DNA of 64,000 bases from Serratia rhizosphaerae. GTDB lineage: Bacteria; Pseudomonadota; Gammaproteobacteria; Enterobacterales; Enterobacteriaceae. The notes beneath the pieces are model-generated. The model was not told the DNA's origin, ran no database searches, and worked only from the letters and a program-made list of their open reading frames with translations. The position numbers and the translations under genes are program-made. Location of the stretch: assembly GCF_009817885.1 (NCBI RefSeq), contig NZ_CP041764.1, forward strand, positions 1,860,001-1,924,000. The letters run 5' to 3'. Shown piece after piece: positions 50,983 to 60,147 of the stretch. Position 1 is the first letter of the stretch, and each line of letters begins with the position of its first letter.

Positions 50983-52621
50983 CATCCGCCTCCTGTTTGC
51001 CGTCGCCGCACGCATCCAGCCCGCACAGTCCCTGATAGACCCAACTGGTGAACTCGCTTTCGCGCAGCGCATCGCCCCAGGCGATCGGCCGCACGCCTTT
51101 CCAGCGTTCGTTCAGGAAGTGGGAGAGCTGGGTGATGGACTGCTGCGGCGTGCTGACATTAAAACGGGACAGCAGGCCGGCGGCGCGGCAGGCGCACAGT
51201 TCGCCCTGACAGGTGCCCATTCCCACGCGGGTGCGGCGGCGTAAATCCACCAGGTTATTGACCGTCAGCGACTCTACCGCGTAGCGTACTTCGCCGGCGG
51301 TCACCGCTTCGCATTCGCACACCAGACTGGTATCGAGGCGATTCTCGGCCGGCACCAATCCGGCGCGGTCGCCGTGGCGATACACCGCCGAACCGCGGAT
51401 GCTGGCCGGCAGCGACACCACGCGGCGCACGGTTTCTTCCGCCGACTGACGCGAGCCGGGCAGCGCCTGTTCCGCGGTGGTGCAGCGGGCGTTGACGGCG
51501 AGTTTTTCGCACACCAGGTCGGTGGCCCACTCCGCCATCAGCCGGTAAGTCATCAGCTTGCCGCCGGTGATGGTGATAAAGCCTTCCAGGCCGTCGCGCT
51601 GCGCATGGTCGAGCAGCACAATGCCGCGGCTGACGTTACGCCCGGACGGGTCGTCATCGCTGGCCACCAGCGGCCGCACGCCGGCATAGGCGCGCAGAAT
51701 ACGGGTCTGCGCCATCGCGGGCGCCAGCAGCGCCCCTTCGCGCATCAGCGTATCCACTTCCTGCGGCGTCACCAGCATGTTGTCGATCTGGTCGTAATCA
51801 ATGTGCGTCGAGGTGGTGCCGATCAGCGAGATGGTGTCGCCCGGCACCAGAATGTCGGCGTCCGCCGGTTTACGGCAGCGGTTGATCACCATGTTGTTAA
51901 TGCGATGGCCGAGGATCAGCAGCGCCCCCTTCGCCGGGAACATGCGTACGCGCAGATCGGCGTATTCGGCAATTTGCTGGCCCCAGATGCCGGCGGCGTT
52001 GACCACCACCTCGGCATGAATTTCATACTGACGCCGCTGCTGATGGTCGTAAACGCGCACGCCGCGCACGCGATCGCCCACGCGCAACAGCCCCACCACC
52101 TGATGGTAGGTCAGGATCTGCGCGCCCTGTTCGCGCGCGTCCAGCATATTGGCGGCGGTCAGCCGGAAAGGATCGACCGTGCCGTCCGGCACCCGCACGG
52201 CGCCGATCAGCGCCGGGTTGGCCGCCGGCTCCAGGCGCAGCGCCTGCTGCGGATCAATCGCCTGTGCGTCAATGCCGGCCTGCCGACAGGCCTGGATAAA
52301 CTGTTGCTGATACGCCAGCGAATCCTGCGGCAGCGTGATGAACAGGCCATCGGTGCGCTCGATGCAGTGATGCGCAATACGTTTCAGAATGCGGTTTTCT
52401 TCAATGCACTCGCGGGCGGATTCGCCGTCGGTCACCGCATAACGCGCGCCGCTGTGCAGCAGGCCGTGGTTGCGCCCGGTGGCGCCGGTGGCGATATCGT
52501 GACGCTCCAGCAGCAGGCAGCGTAAGCCGCGGCGCGCGCAGTCGCGGGCAATGCCGGCGCCGGTCGCGCCGCCGCCTATAATGATGACATCCGTTTCAGT
52601 TACCGGTGAAGCGTGGCTCAT
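50972..52621 (-). CDS. glpA: Anaerobic glycerol-3-phosphate dehydrogenase subunit A
   Basis: A 549-residue FAD subunit (E. coli 542) oxidising glycerol-3-phosphate to dihydroxyacetone phosphate. FAD motif GGGATGAGIARDC near residue 20; RHDIATGATGRNHGLLHSGAR; C-terminal Fe-S-type domain with CECEAVTAGEVRYA and GMGTCQGELCACRAAG. The start ATG 52621 is chosen; a TTG 12 bases upstream is in frame. Divergent from glpT across a 360-base control region. Confidence 0.97.
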   Translation of the reverse strand: MSHASPVTETDVIIIGGGATGAGIARDCARRGLRCLLLERHDIATGATGRNHGLLHSGARYAVTDGESARECIEENRILKRIAHHCIERTDGLFITLPQDSLAYQQQFIQACRQAGIDAQAIDPQQALRLEPAANPALIGAVRVPDGTVDPFRLTAANMLDAREQGAQILTYHQVVGLLRVGDRVRGVRVYDHQQRRQYEIHAEVVVNAAGIWGQQIAEYADLRVRMFPAKGALLILGHRINNMVINRCRKPADADILVPGDTISLIGTTSTHIDYDQIDNMLVTPQEVDTLMREGALLAPAMAQTRILRAYAGVRPLVASDDDPSGRNVSRGIVLLDHAQRDGLEGFITITGGKLMTYRLMAEWATDLVCEKLAVNARCTTAEQALPGSRQSAEETVRRVVSLPASIRGSAVYRHGDRAGLVPAENRLDTSLVCECEAVTAGEVRYAVESLTVNNLVDLRRRTRVGMGTCQGELCACRAAGLLSRFNVSTPQQSITQLSHFLNERWKGVRPIAWGDALRESEFTSWVYQGLCGLDACGDGKQEADDAI

Positions 52622-52685
52622 TTCCACCCCCAATGACGCTGATTATGGGGCTATTGATCCATAGTTAGTGTGGAATTTGTTTGAT

Positions 52686-52705
52686 AAGGAACAATAACGA
52701 ACATA
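52686..52705. promoter_or_regulatory. GlpR-like operator
   Basis: AAGGAACAATAACGAACATA agrees with the 20-bp GlpR consensus WATGTTCGWTAWCGAACATW at 16 positions. It lies 65 bases before the glpA start and would let glycerol-3-phosphate relieve repression. Confidence 0.55.
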
Positions 52706-52739
52706 AAACGAAAGAGAAATGTCTATAAAAATCCACTTA

Positions 52740-52755
52740 TGTGATCGTCATCACG
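52740..52755. promoter_or_regulatory. CRP site in the glpA-glpT spacer
   Basis: TGTGA-TCGTCA-TCACG matches the CRP core in nine of ten positions and lies between the divergent glp operons. Confidence 0.75.
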
Positions 52756-52981
52756 ACTTTTTTGGCTTTGTCTATTTCATAACGTTAACGAATCGCTCAA
52801 AATTCGCCGTTGTTTTATAAAAATGTAACAAATGCGCCATCCATCACAGAGCCAACCAGGGGTTTTGTCTAGCATGGCGCTCGTTATAGAACAAAAAGCA
52901 ACACTTTAGATATCCGCTCAAACACGACTCAGAACGCCTGCTCTGAGCGTGTCATACTGATAAAGCCAATCGGAGGCGCTC

Positions 52982-54334
52982 ATGTTGAGTATTTTTAAGC
53001 CAGCCGCACACACTTCTCGTGTGCCGGTCGACAAGGTAGATCCGCTCTATCGCCGACTGCGCTGGCAAATTTTTATGGGAATTTTCTTCGGCTACGCCGC
53101 GTACTATCTGGTACGTAAAAACTTCACCCTGGCGATGCCGTATCTGATCGAGGAAGGCTTCAGCCGCGGCGACCTGGGCTTCGCCCTGTCAGGGATCTCC
53201 ATCGCTTACGGTTTCTCCAAATTTATCATGGGCTCGGTGTCCGACCGCTCTAACCCGCGCGTCTTCCTGCCCGCCGGTCTGATTCTGGCCGCCTGCGTCA
53301 TGCTGTTTATGGGCTTTGTTCCGTGGGCCACCTCCAGCATCGCCGTGATGTTCGTGCTGCTGTTCCTGTGCGGCTGGTTCCAGGGCATGGGCTGGCCGCC
53401 GTGCGGCCGTACCATGGTGCACTGGTGGTCGCAGAAAGAACGCGGCCAGATCGTCTCCATCTGGAACTGCGCACATAACGTCGGCGGCGGCCTGCCGCCG
53501 CTGCTGTTCCTGCTCGGCATGGCCTGGTTCAACGACTGGCACGCCGCGCTGTACATGCCGGCCTTCGGCGCCATTCTGGTGGCCCTGATCGCCTTTGGTC
53601 TGATGCGCGATACGCCGCAGTCCTGCGGCCTGCCGCCGGTGGAAGAGTACAAAAACGACTACCCGGACGATTACAGCGAAAAAGCGGAAGAAGAACTGAC
53701 CGCCAAGCAGATCTTCATGCAGTACATCCTGCCGAACAAACTGCTGTGGTATATCGCGGTCGCCAACGTGTTCGTTTACCTGCTGCGCTACGGCATTCTG
53801 GACTGGTCGCCGACCTACCTGAAAGAAGTGAAGCACTTCGCGCTGGATAAGTCCTCCTGGGCCTACTTCCTGTACGAATATGCCGGTATCCCAGGCACCC
53901 TGCTGTGCGGCTGGATGTCAGATAAAGTGTTTAAAGGCAACCGCGGCGCCACCGGCGTCTTCTTTATGACGCTGGTCACCATCGCCACCATCGTCTTCTG
54001 GATGAACCCGGCGGGCAACCCGACGATCGATATGCTCTGTATGCTGGTCATCGGCTTCCTGATTTACGGCCCGGTGATGCTGATCGGCCTGCACGCGCTG
54101 GAACTGGTGCCGAAGAAGGCCGCAGGCACCGCCGCCGGCTTCACCGGTTTGTTCGGTTATCTGGGCGGCTCGGTCGCCGCCAGCGCCATCGTCGGCTACA
54201 CCGTGGACTTCTTCGGCTGGGACGGCGGCTTTATGGTGATGATCGGCGGCAGCATCGCCGCAGTCTTCCTGCTGCTGCTGACCATGCTGAACGAGAAGAA
54301 ACATCACGCAGACATTGCGGCGAAACGCGGCTAA
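52982..54334 (+). CDS. glpT: Glycerol-3-phosphate/phosphate antiporter GlpT
   Basis: A 450-residue, 12-helix MFS transporter (E. coli 452). Landmarks are YRRLRWQIFMGIFFGYAAYY at the start, the FSKFIMGSVSDRSNPR loop, GMGWPPCGRTMVHWW with the substrate-binding region, and MLIGLHALELVPKKAAGTAAG. It exchanges external glycerol-3-phosphate for internal phosphate and is also the fosfomycin entry route. GGAGG six bases before ATG 52982. Confidence 0.97.
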   Translation: MLSIFKPAAHTSRVPVDKVDPLYRRLRWQIFMGIFFGYAAYYLVRKNFTLAMPYLIEEGFSRGDLGFALSGISIAYGFSKFIMGSVSDRSNPRVFLPAGLILAACVMLFMGFVPWATSSIAVMFVLLFLCGWFQGMGWPPCGRTMVHWWSQKERGQIVSIWNCAHNVGGGLPPLLFLLGMAWFNDWHAALYMPAFGAILVALIAFGLMRDTPQSCGLPPVEEYKNDYPDDYSEKAEEELTAKQIFMQYILPNKLLWYIAVANVFVYLLRYGILDWSPTYLKEVKHFALDKSSWAYFLYEYAGIPGTLLCGWMSDKVFKGNRGATGVFFMTLVTIATIVFWMNPAGNPTIDMLCMLVIGFLIYGPVMLIGLHALELVPKKAAGTAAGFTGLFGYLGGSVAASAIVGYTVDFFGWDGGFMVMIGGSIAAVFLLLLTMLNEKKHHADIAAKRG

Positions 54335-54354
54335 TCGTCACGAAAACCACGCAC

Positions 54355-54481
54355 TATACCCGAAACAACTCGGGTGACAGGAAGGCGGCAAGAGAAGGTA
54401 TCCCGATGAGCTTACTCAGGTAAGCGATTCGGGTGACTGAGCGCCGCCAACACACCGGTCACTTGGCGTATGACGGGTATA
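54355..54481. repeat. Dispersed intergenic repeat-like element between glpT and glpQ
   Basis: TATACCCG (54355-54362) and CGGGTATA (54474-54481) are inverted ends of a 127-base non-coding block. Inside, TCGGGTGAC occurs twice and a GGAAGGCGGCAAG word is mirrored by GCGCCGCC. I recognise this block type as recurrent between genes in Serratia and Yersinia; copy number cannot be checked here. Confidence 0.55.
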
Positions 54482-54486
54482 TACCC

Positions 54487-54509
54487 AAAGGCCGCACCGC
54501 GGCCTTTTT
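54487..54509 (+). terminator. Rho-independent terminator after glpT
   Basis: AAAGGCCGC-ACC-GCGGCCTTTTT: perfect stem with a T-tract. It ends the glpT transcript, so glpQ needs readthrough or its own promoter. Confidence 0.85.
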
Positions 54510-54569
54510 ATTCCCCACCCACTGGCAACGATGCCGCCTGCGGCTGCCCTGCCACTTAAGGAGAAGACT

Positions 54570-55649
54570 ATGCGGACTCACGTTAAAGCCCTGCTGTCAG
54601 GGATTATTCTGGCGACTACCCTCAGCAGCGCCGCCTTCGCCGCCGACAAGGTGGTGATCGCCCACCGCGGCGCCAGCGGCTACCTGCCGGAACACACGCT
54701 GCCGGCCAAGGCCATGGCCTACGCGCAGGGCGCGGATTTCCTCGAGCAGGATCTGGTGATGACCAAGGACGACGAACTGGTGGTGCTGCACGATCACTAC
54801 CTGGACCGCGTCACCGACGTCGCCCAACGCTTCCCGGATCGCGCACGCAAAGACGGCCGCTACTACGCCATCGACTTTACCCTGGCCGAGATCAAATCGC
54901 TGAAGTTCACCGAAGGCTTTGATATCAAAGACGGCAAGCAGGTGCAGAGCTACCCGGGCCGCTTCCCGATGGGTAAATCCGATTTCCGCGTCCACACCTT
55001 CCAGGAAGAGATTGAGTTCGTGCAGGGCCTGAACCACTCAACCGGCAAGAACATCGGCATCTATCCGGAAATCAAGGCGCCGTGGTTCCACCAGCAGGAA
55101 GGGAAAGATATTTCCAGCAAGGTGCTGGCGGTGCTGAAGCAGTACGGCTATACCGGTAAAAATGACAATGTGTACCTGCAGTGCTTCGACGCCAACGAGC
55201 TGAAACGCATCAAAACCCAGTTGGAGCCGAAGCTGGGCATGGACCTGAAGCTGGTGCAGCTGATCGCCTATAACGACTGGAATGAAACCTACGAGCAGAA
55301 CGCCGACGGTAAGTGGGTCAATTACGACTACGACTGGATGTTCAAGCCGGGTGCGATGAAGCAGATCGCCCAGTATGCCGACGGCATCGGGCCTGATTAC
55401 CATATGCTGGTGGCAGCCGAGAAATCCAAACCGGGCCACATCGTACTGACTGATATGGTGAAAGAAGCGCACGCCAACAAGCTGGCGGTACATCCGTTTA
55501 CCATCCGCGCCGACGCGCTGCCGAAGTACGTCACCGACGTCAATCAGCTGTACGACGTGATTTATAACCAGGCCGGCGTTGACGGGGTATTCACCGACTT
55601 CCCGGACAAAGGCGTGCAGTTCCTGCAAAAACAGGGGCAACACCGGTAA
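54570..55649 (+). CDS. glpQ: Periplasmic glycerophosphodiester phosphodiesterase GlpQ
   Basis: A 359-residue enzyme (E. coli 358). ATG 54570 follows AAGGAGAAG and starts a signal peptide (VKALLSGIILATTLSSAAFA). GDPD motifs are HRGASGYLPEHT, EQDLVMTKDDELVVLHDHYLD (acidic metal ligands and catalytic His) and YPEIKAPWF. It releases glycerol-3-phosphate from deacylated phospholipids for uptake by GlpT. Confidence 0.97.
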   Translation: MRTHVKALLSGIILATTLSSAAFAADKVVIAHRGASGYLPEHTLPAKAMAYAQGADFLEQDLVMTKDDELVVLHDHYLDRVTDVAQRFPDRARKDGRYYAIDFTLAEIKSLKFTEGFDIKDGKQVQSYPGRFPMGKSDFRVHTFQEEIEFVQGLNHSTGKNIGIYPEIKAPWFHQQEGKDISSKVLAVLKQYGYTGKNDNVYLQCFDANELKRIKTQLEPKLGMDLKLVQLIAYNDWNETYEQNADGKWVNYDYDWMFKPGAMKQIAQYADGIGPDYHMLVAAEKSKPGHIVLTDMVKEAHANKLAVHPFTIRADALPKYVTDVNQLYDVIYNQAGVDGVFTDFPDKGVQFLQKQGQHR

Positions 55650-55716
55650 TACACGCGGCTGGCCGGCAGGCCAGCGACGTTGTCAATGCGGGCGGGGGCG
55701 TCCCCGCCTGCATCAC

Positions 55717-56517
55717 TCAGGAGAGGAACATCTCGCGCAGATAATGCGGCACCGCGTTATCCACGTTGGAGCCAATCACCTCCAGCTCCGGCAGTTTGTC
55801 CTTCAGGCGCTGATGCGCGTCACGCATAATGCAGCCCTTGCCCGCCATCGCCAGCATTTCCAGATCGTTCATGCCGTCGCCGAACGCGATGCACTCTTTC
55901 AGCGAATAGCCGATGATTTTCGCCACCTCTTCCAGCGCATGCCCCTTCGACACGCCGCCGGCCATCACCTCCAGACAGGTCGGGAACGAGAAGCTGACGT
56001 TCACCCGGTCGCCCCAGCGCGCGTTAATCGCCTCTTCCAGCGGCAGCAACTGCTCGTGGTCGTCGCAGGTGAAGTACACCTTGCAGACGCCGTCAGTTTC
56101 CAGCAAGCCCGGCTCAAACAGCTGATATTTAAACACCGACTCGCGGAAAAACTCCTTCTGCTCCGGGCTTTCGCGGTTGATAAACCAGTCATCGTCGCGG
56201 TAGACATTGGTGGTGATATCCGGGCTGTTATGGACGATGCCGTACAGATCGCGGGCAATATCGCCGTCCAGGTTATGGCTGAAGATCAGTTCGCCGGCGG
56301 TGTTGTGCACCCGCGCGCCGTTGGAGGTGATCATAAACGCGCTGATGCCGAGATTATCGCGGATTTGTCCCACATCGATATGGTGACGTCCGGTGGCGAA
56401 CACAAAGTGCACGCCGCGCTGCGTCAGCAGCTGCAGCGTCTCCTTGGCATAAGGCGACAAAGTATGGTCAGGGGACAGCAGGGTGCCATCCAGGTCGGAA
56501 GCAACAACATGATACAT
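55717..56517 (-). CDS. yigL: HAD-superfamily sugar/pyridoxal phosphatase YigL
   Basis: A 266-residue Cof-type HAD phosphatase, the E. coli YigL length with ATG 56517. Motif I is ASDLDGTLLSPD, motif II FVFATGRHH, and motif IV IAFGDGMNDLEML; the C2 cap lies between. E. coli YigL acts on pyridoxal phosphate and sugar phosphates and is activated by the SgrS sRNA. It overlaps none of pldB if this start is right; a TTG 12 bases upstream would. Confidence 0.94.
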   Translation of the reverse strand: MYHVVASDLDGTLLSPDHTLSPYAKETLQLLTQRGVHFVFATGRHHIDVGQIRDNLGISAFMITSNGARVHNTAGELIFSHNLDGDIARDLYGIVHNSPDITTNVYRDDDWFINRESPEQKEFFRESVFKYQLFEPGLLETDGVCKVYFTCDDHEQLLPLEEAINARWGDRVNVSFSFPTCLEVMAGGVSKGHALEEVAKIIGYSLKECIAFGDGMNDLEMLAMAGKGCIMRDAHQRLKDKLPELEVIGSNVDNAVPHYLREMFLS

Positions 56518-56525
56518 AAATACGT

Positions 56526-57566
56526 TCAACCTCTAATGGAGTTGTCGGCGGCATCAGCGCCGCTGAAAGCGTGTTGGGCATAAAAACGCAGGATTGCGTT
56601 CAACGCTTCGGCGCGCATAGCGTCCCGCTCAAACAGGATCTCATGGCGCGCGCCCTGGATAACCCACGGTTCGCCCCCTTCACAAGGGTGTCCCGCGTCT
56701 GACAGTGCCTGACAAAAAGCCTGGTGCGAACGGTTATCAACCACCCGTTCCTCACCGGCCTGCAATAACAAGATTGGCGTGGTGATGTCCTTCGCCTCGG
56801 CAATCGCCTGTTGCCCGGCCTGAATACTTTCCCGCACCCAGTGGTAGGTCGGTCCGCCCACCTGCAGCTCCGGGTAGTCGGCATAATAACGCACCGAGCG
56901 CCGGTAGCGTTCACGGCTGTGGGTCAGTACGTTGACCACATACGGCAGCGGCCGCCATTGTCCGGTGCCCACCGCGTAGTAATCACGCACATTCGGCCGC
57001 TTTTCCGCCCAGTTCAGGATACGCTGCGCCATCCAGTCAGGCATCGGTAAAAAGATGCCGAACATCGGCGCGCACAGCGCGGCGGCGGCAAACGCCTGCG
57101 GCTGCCGGGCGAGGAACTGCGCCAGAATCGCGCCGCCCATCGAGTGCGCCAGGGCGAAATGCTGGCGATACCCCAGCGGCAGCACCGCCTGCTGATAAAA
57201 ACGCGTAAAGTCTTCGACGTAATCGGCAAAGTTCACCACGTGACCGCGATGGCTGTCCGCCAGCAGACGCCCGGAACGTCCCTGCCCGCGGTGATCGATA
57301 ATCATCACGTCGTAGCCGCACTGAAACAGATCGTAGGCGACTTCCGGATATTTCACATAGCTTTCGATGCGGCCGGGGCTTATCACCACCACCCGCTGGT
57401 GCTGCGGCGCGCTAAAGCGCACGTAGCGGATCGGCACATCGTCGACGCCGCTGAACTCGCCCTCCTGACGCTGACGCCAGAAATCCAGCAGTGGCCCGGT
57501 GGCAAAGGCCGCAAACTGGGTTTCACGCGTGAGCCATTCATCGGGGCTGAGTATAAACGCCGTCAT
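56526..57566 (-). CDS. pldB: Lysophospholipase L2 PldB
   Basis: A 346-residue alpha/beta hydrolase. The nucleophile elbow ALAHSMGGAIL, the oxyanion region VVVISPGRIESYVKYPEVA and the catalytic His in IQGARHEILFERD are visible. Length and context (yigL-pldB-rhtC) match E. coli PldB, which removes the remaining acyl chain from lysophospholipids and transacylates phosphatidylglycerol. It has no signal peptide and acts at the inner membrane. Confidence 0.95.
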   Translation of the reverse strand: MTAFILSPDEWLTRETQFAAFATGPLLDFWRQRQEGEFSGVDDVPIRYVRFSAPQHQRVVVISPGRIESYVKYPEVAYDLFQCGYDVMIIDHRGQGRSGRLLADSHRGHVVNFADYVEDFTRFYQQAVLPLGYRQHFALAHSMGGAILAQFLARQPQAFAAAALCAPMFGIFLPMPDWMAQRILNWAEKRPNVRDYYAVGTGQWRPLPYVVNVLTHSRERYRRSVRYYADYPELQVGGPTYHWVRESIQAGQQAIAEAKDITTPILLLQAGEERVVDNRSHQAFCQALSDAGHPCEGGEPWVIQGARHEILFERDAMRAEALNAILRFYAQHAFSGADAADNSIRG

Positions 57567-57597
57567 GACATGCTTTCCTTCCGCTGCCGTCGCCCGT

Positions 57598-58227
57598 TTA
57601 ACGAGTAAAAATCAGGTGCAAACCGAAACCGGTGAACAGGACGCCCGCCAGGCCGTCGATCCATTTCGCCAGCCGCTGATAGCCGCGGCGCATCGCCGGC
57701 AGGGCGAAAATCATCGCCACCAGGCTGAACCAGGCAAAAGTTTCCGCCACGATCAGCAGAAACAGCCCCCAGCGCGCGCCGGCGCCGACGCTGTCGCCGA
57801 CAAACAGCGAAAACACGCTGCCGAAGTAGATCACCGCTTTCGGGTTGGACAAATTGGTGAGAAAACCGCGGATAAAACTGCGGCCCGGCTTGGCCAGCGC
57901 CACCTGCGCCTCATCAGGCTGCGCCGCCGGCTGCCCGCGCCTGGCGCGCGCCGAACGCAGCAGTTGCCAGCCCATCCAGCACAGATAGATGCCGCCGCCG
58001 ACCATAATGATCTGATGCAGCCAGGCCATCTTCGCCAGAATCAGGTGCAGCCCCATCAGCGCCACGCCGGCCCACACCACGATCCCCAGGGCGATGCCCA
58101 GCACGCCCATCATCGCCTCGCGGCGCGATCGGCTGGCGGCGGTCTGTGACACAAAGAAGAAATCAGGCCCCGGACTCATCAGGGCGATCAGGTGCACCAG
58201 CGCGACGGTCAGAAACAGCATCAGCAT
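57598..58227 (-). CDS. rhtC: Threonine efflux protein RhtC
   Basis: A 209-residue LysE-family exporter with about six helices, nearly collinear with E. coli RhtC: LIALMSPGPDFFFVSQTAASRS at the start, GFLTNLSNPKAVIYFGSVFSL in the middle, RRGYQRLAKWIDGLAG at the end. It exports threonine. The rhtB paralogue that adjoins it in E. coli is absent; pldB follows directly. Confidence 0.94.
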   Translation of the reverse strand: MLMLFLTVALVHLIALMSPGPDFFFVSQTAASRSRREAMMGVLGIALGIVVWAGVALMGLHLILAKMAWLHQIIMVGGGIYLCWMGWQLLRSARARRGQPAAQPDEAQVALAKPGRSFIRGFLTNLSNPKAVIYFGSVFSLFVGDSVGAGARWGLFLLIVAETFAWFSLVAMIFALPAMRRGYQRLAKWIDGLAGVLFTGFGLHLIFTR

Positions 58228-58229
58228 GA

Positions 58230-60074
58230 TTAATCCTCATCGTTATCCATATGGTCGCGGATCATCGCCATAAACGGCGCGCCGAAACGTTCAAGTTTAC
58301 GCTGGCCGACGCCGTTGACGCTCAGCAGTTCGCTGGCCCGGATCGGCATCTGTTCCGCCATTTCCAGCAGCGTCGAGTCGTTAAACACCACGTACGGCGG
58401 AATATTTTCTTCATCGGCGATCGATTTACGCAGCTTGCGCAGCTTGGCGAACAGTTTGCGGTCGTAGTTGCCGCCGTAGGATTTCTGCGCCGCGCCGCCG
58501 CGCGCCTTCAGGCTCTGAATACGCGGCACCGCCAGCTGCAGCTCCACTTCGCCGCGCAGTACCGGACGTGCGGCTTCAGTCAGCTGCAGCGCCGAGTGCA
58601 TGGCGACGTTCTGGGTAATAAAGCCCAGATGGATCAGCTGGCGCAGCACGCTGATCCAATGTTCGGTGGTGTGATCGCGACCGATGCCGTATACAGGCAG
58701 TTTGTCGTGGCCGAACTCGCGGATGCGCTGATTATTGGAGCCGCGCAGCACTTCCACCACGTAGCCGATACCGAAACGCTGGCCGACGCGGCCAATCGCC
58801 GACAGCGCCTTGCGCGCGTCCTCCAGCCCGTCATAGCGCTTCGGCGGGTCGAGGCAGATATCGCAGTTGCCGCAGGCCTGTTGTTTGCCTTCGCCAAAGT
58901 AGTTGAGCAGCACCAGACGCCGGCAGGTTTGCGCTTCAGCAAAGGCGCCCATGGCGTTGAGCTTATGACGCTCGATATCCAACTGCTGCCCGGCGGGCTT
59001 CTCCTCCAGACAGCGGCGCAGCCAGGCCATATCGGCCGGGTCATACAGCAGAATCGCCTCCGCCGGCAGGCCGTCACGGCCGGCGCGGCCGGTTTCCTGA
59101 TAGTAGGACTCAATGTTGCGCGGAATATCGAAGTGCACCACGAAACGAACGTTGGGCTTGTTGATCCCCATGCCGAACGCCACCGTGGCCACCACCACCT
59201 GCAGATCGTCGCGCTGGAAGGCTTCCTGCACCTGTGCGCGCCGCGCGTTGTCGAGGCCGGCGTGGTATGCCCCCACGCTCAGGCCGCGGCTCTGCAGACG
59301 GGCGGCGGTGTCTTCCACCTTGGCGCGGCTGTTGCAGTAGATAATGCCGCTTTTACCGCGCTGGTCCTGCACAAAGCGCCACAGCTGATCGAGCGGTTTA
59401 AACTTCTCCACCAGCGTATAACGGATGTTCGGCCGGTCGAAGCTGCTGACCTGAATCAGCGGATCCTGCAGCGCCAGCAGGCGCGAAATGTCATTGCGCG
59501 TGGTCTCGTCAGCGGTCGCCGTCAGCGCGACCACCGGCATCGCCGGGAAGCGCTGCTTCAGCTGGCCAAGCGCGCTGTATTCCGGCCGGAAATCGTGGCC
59601 CCACTGGGAAATACAGTGCGCCTCGTCCACCGCCAGCATCGCCGGCGGGCAGCTGTCGAGCAGCGACAGGAAGCTGTCCATCATCAGGCGTTCAGGGGCG
59701 ATATACAGCATTTTAATCGCGCCGCTGCGGCAACCGGCCATCACTTCCAACTGCTGTTCGCGCGTTTGCGTCGAGTTGTAGCAGGCCGCCGCCACGCCGT
59801 TGGCCAGCAGTTGATCCACCTGATCCTTCATCAGGGAGATCAGCGGGGAGACCACCAGGGTCAGTCCCTCCAGCATCAGCGCCGGGATTTGATAGCACAA
59901 CGATTTGCCGCCGCCGGTCGGCATCACCACCAGGCAGTCTTGGCCGCGGGTCGCCGCGTCGATAATCGTTTGTTGTCCCGGACGGAATTGTTGATAGCCA
60001 AAGGTGTCGCGTAACACCTGCTCTGCCAGCAATTCGCTGTTTATCACTGCTGCGGTAGACACACACTTCCCCAT
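58230..60074 (-). CDS. recQ: ATP-dependent DNA helicase RecQ
   Basis: A 614-residue helicase (E. coli 609). Motif 0/I FGYQQFRPGQ and MPTGGGKSLCYQ, motif II VDEAHCISQWGHDFRP, motif VI YQETGRAGRDG, zinc-binding cysteines (CRRLVLLNYFGE...CGNCDIC) and a C-terminal HRDC domain (SVNGVGQRKLERFG). It unwinds recombination and replication intermediates in the RecF pathway. Two bases separate it from rhtC. Confidence 0.97.
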   Translation of the reverse strand: MGKCVSTAAVINSELLAEQVLRDTFGYQQFRPGQQTIIDAATRGQDCLVVMPTGGGKSLCYQIPALMLEGLTLVVSPLISLMKDQVDQLLANGVAAACYNSTQTREQQLEVMAGCRSGAIKMLYIAPERLMMDSFLSLLDSCPPAMLAVDEAHCISQWGHDFRPEYSALGQLKQRFPAMPVVALTATADETTRNDISRLLALQDPLIQVSSFDRPNIRYTLVEKFKPLDQLWRFVQDQRGKSGIIYCNSRAKVEDTAARLQSRGLSVGAYHAGLDNARRAQVQEAFQRDDLQVVVATVAFGMGINKPNVRFVVHFDIPRNIESYYQETGRAGRDGLPAEAILLYDPADMAWLRRCLEEKPAGQQLDIERHKLNAMGAFAEAQTCRRLVLLNYFGEGKQQACGNCDICLDPPKRYDGLEDARKALSAIGRVGQRFGIGYVVEVLRGSNNQRIREFGHDKLPVYGIGRDHTTEHWISVLRQLIHLGFITQNVAMHSALQLTEAARPVLRGEVELQLAVPRIQSLKARGGAAQKSYGGNYDRKLFAKLRKLRKSIADEENIPPYVVFNDSTLLEMAEQMPIRASELLSVNGVGQRKLERFGAPFMAMIRDHMDNDED

Positions 60075-60100
60075 GTTAAATTCTGAGTACCCCGATAAAT

Positions 60101-60129
60101 GAGGCCGCCGCCAGATTTGCGGCGGCCTC
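60101..60129 (-). terminator. Terminator-like hairpin after pldA
   Basis: GAGGCCGCCGC (60101-60111) and GCGGCGGCCTC (60119-60129) form a perfect 11-bp stem. On the minus strand ATTTAT follows, a weak T-tract. Confidence 0.65.
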
Positions 60130-60147
60130 AGGGACGCGGGGATATGA

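Larger units (their letters stand above)
52622..52981. other. glpA-glpT divergent control region
   Basis: 360 AT-rich bases without a gene, holding promoters of both glp operons. A CRP palindrome (52740-52755) and a GlpR-like operator (52686-52705) are visible. In E. coli this spacer also carries several GlpR, CRP and FNR sites. Confidence 0.75.

Noticed and set aside
58251..60014. 587-codon open frame antisense to recQ
   Set aside because: Shadow frame of a GC-rich gene; His/Arg/Gln-biased composition, no domain, and recQ on the other strand is unmistakable.
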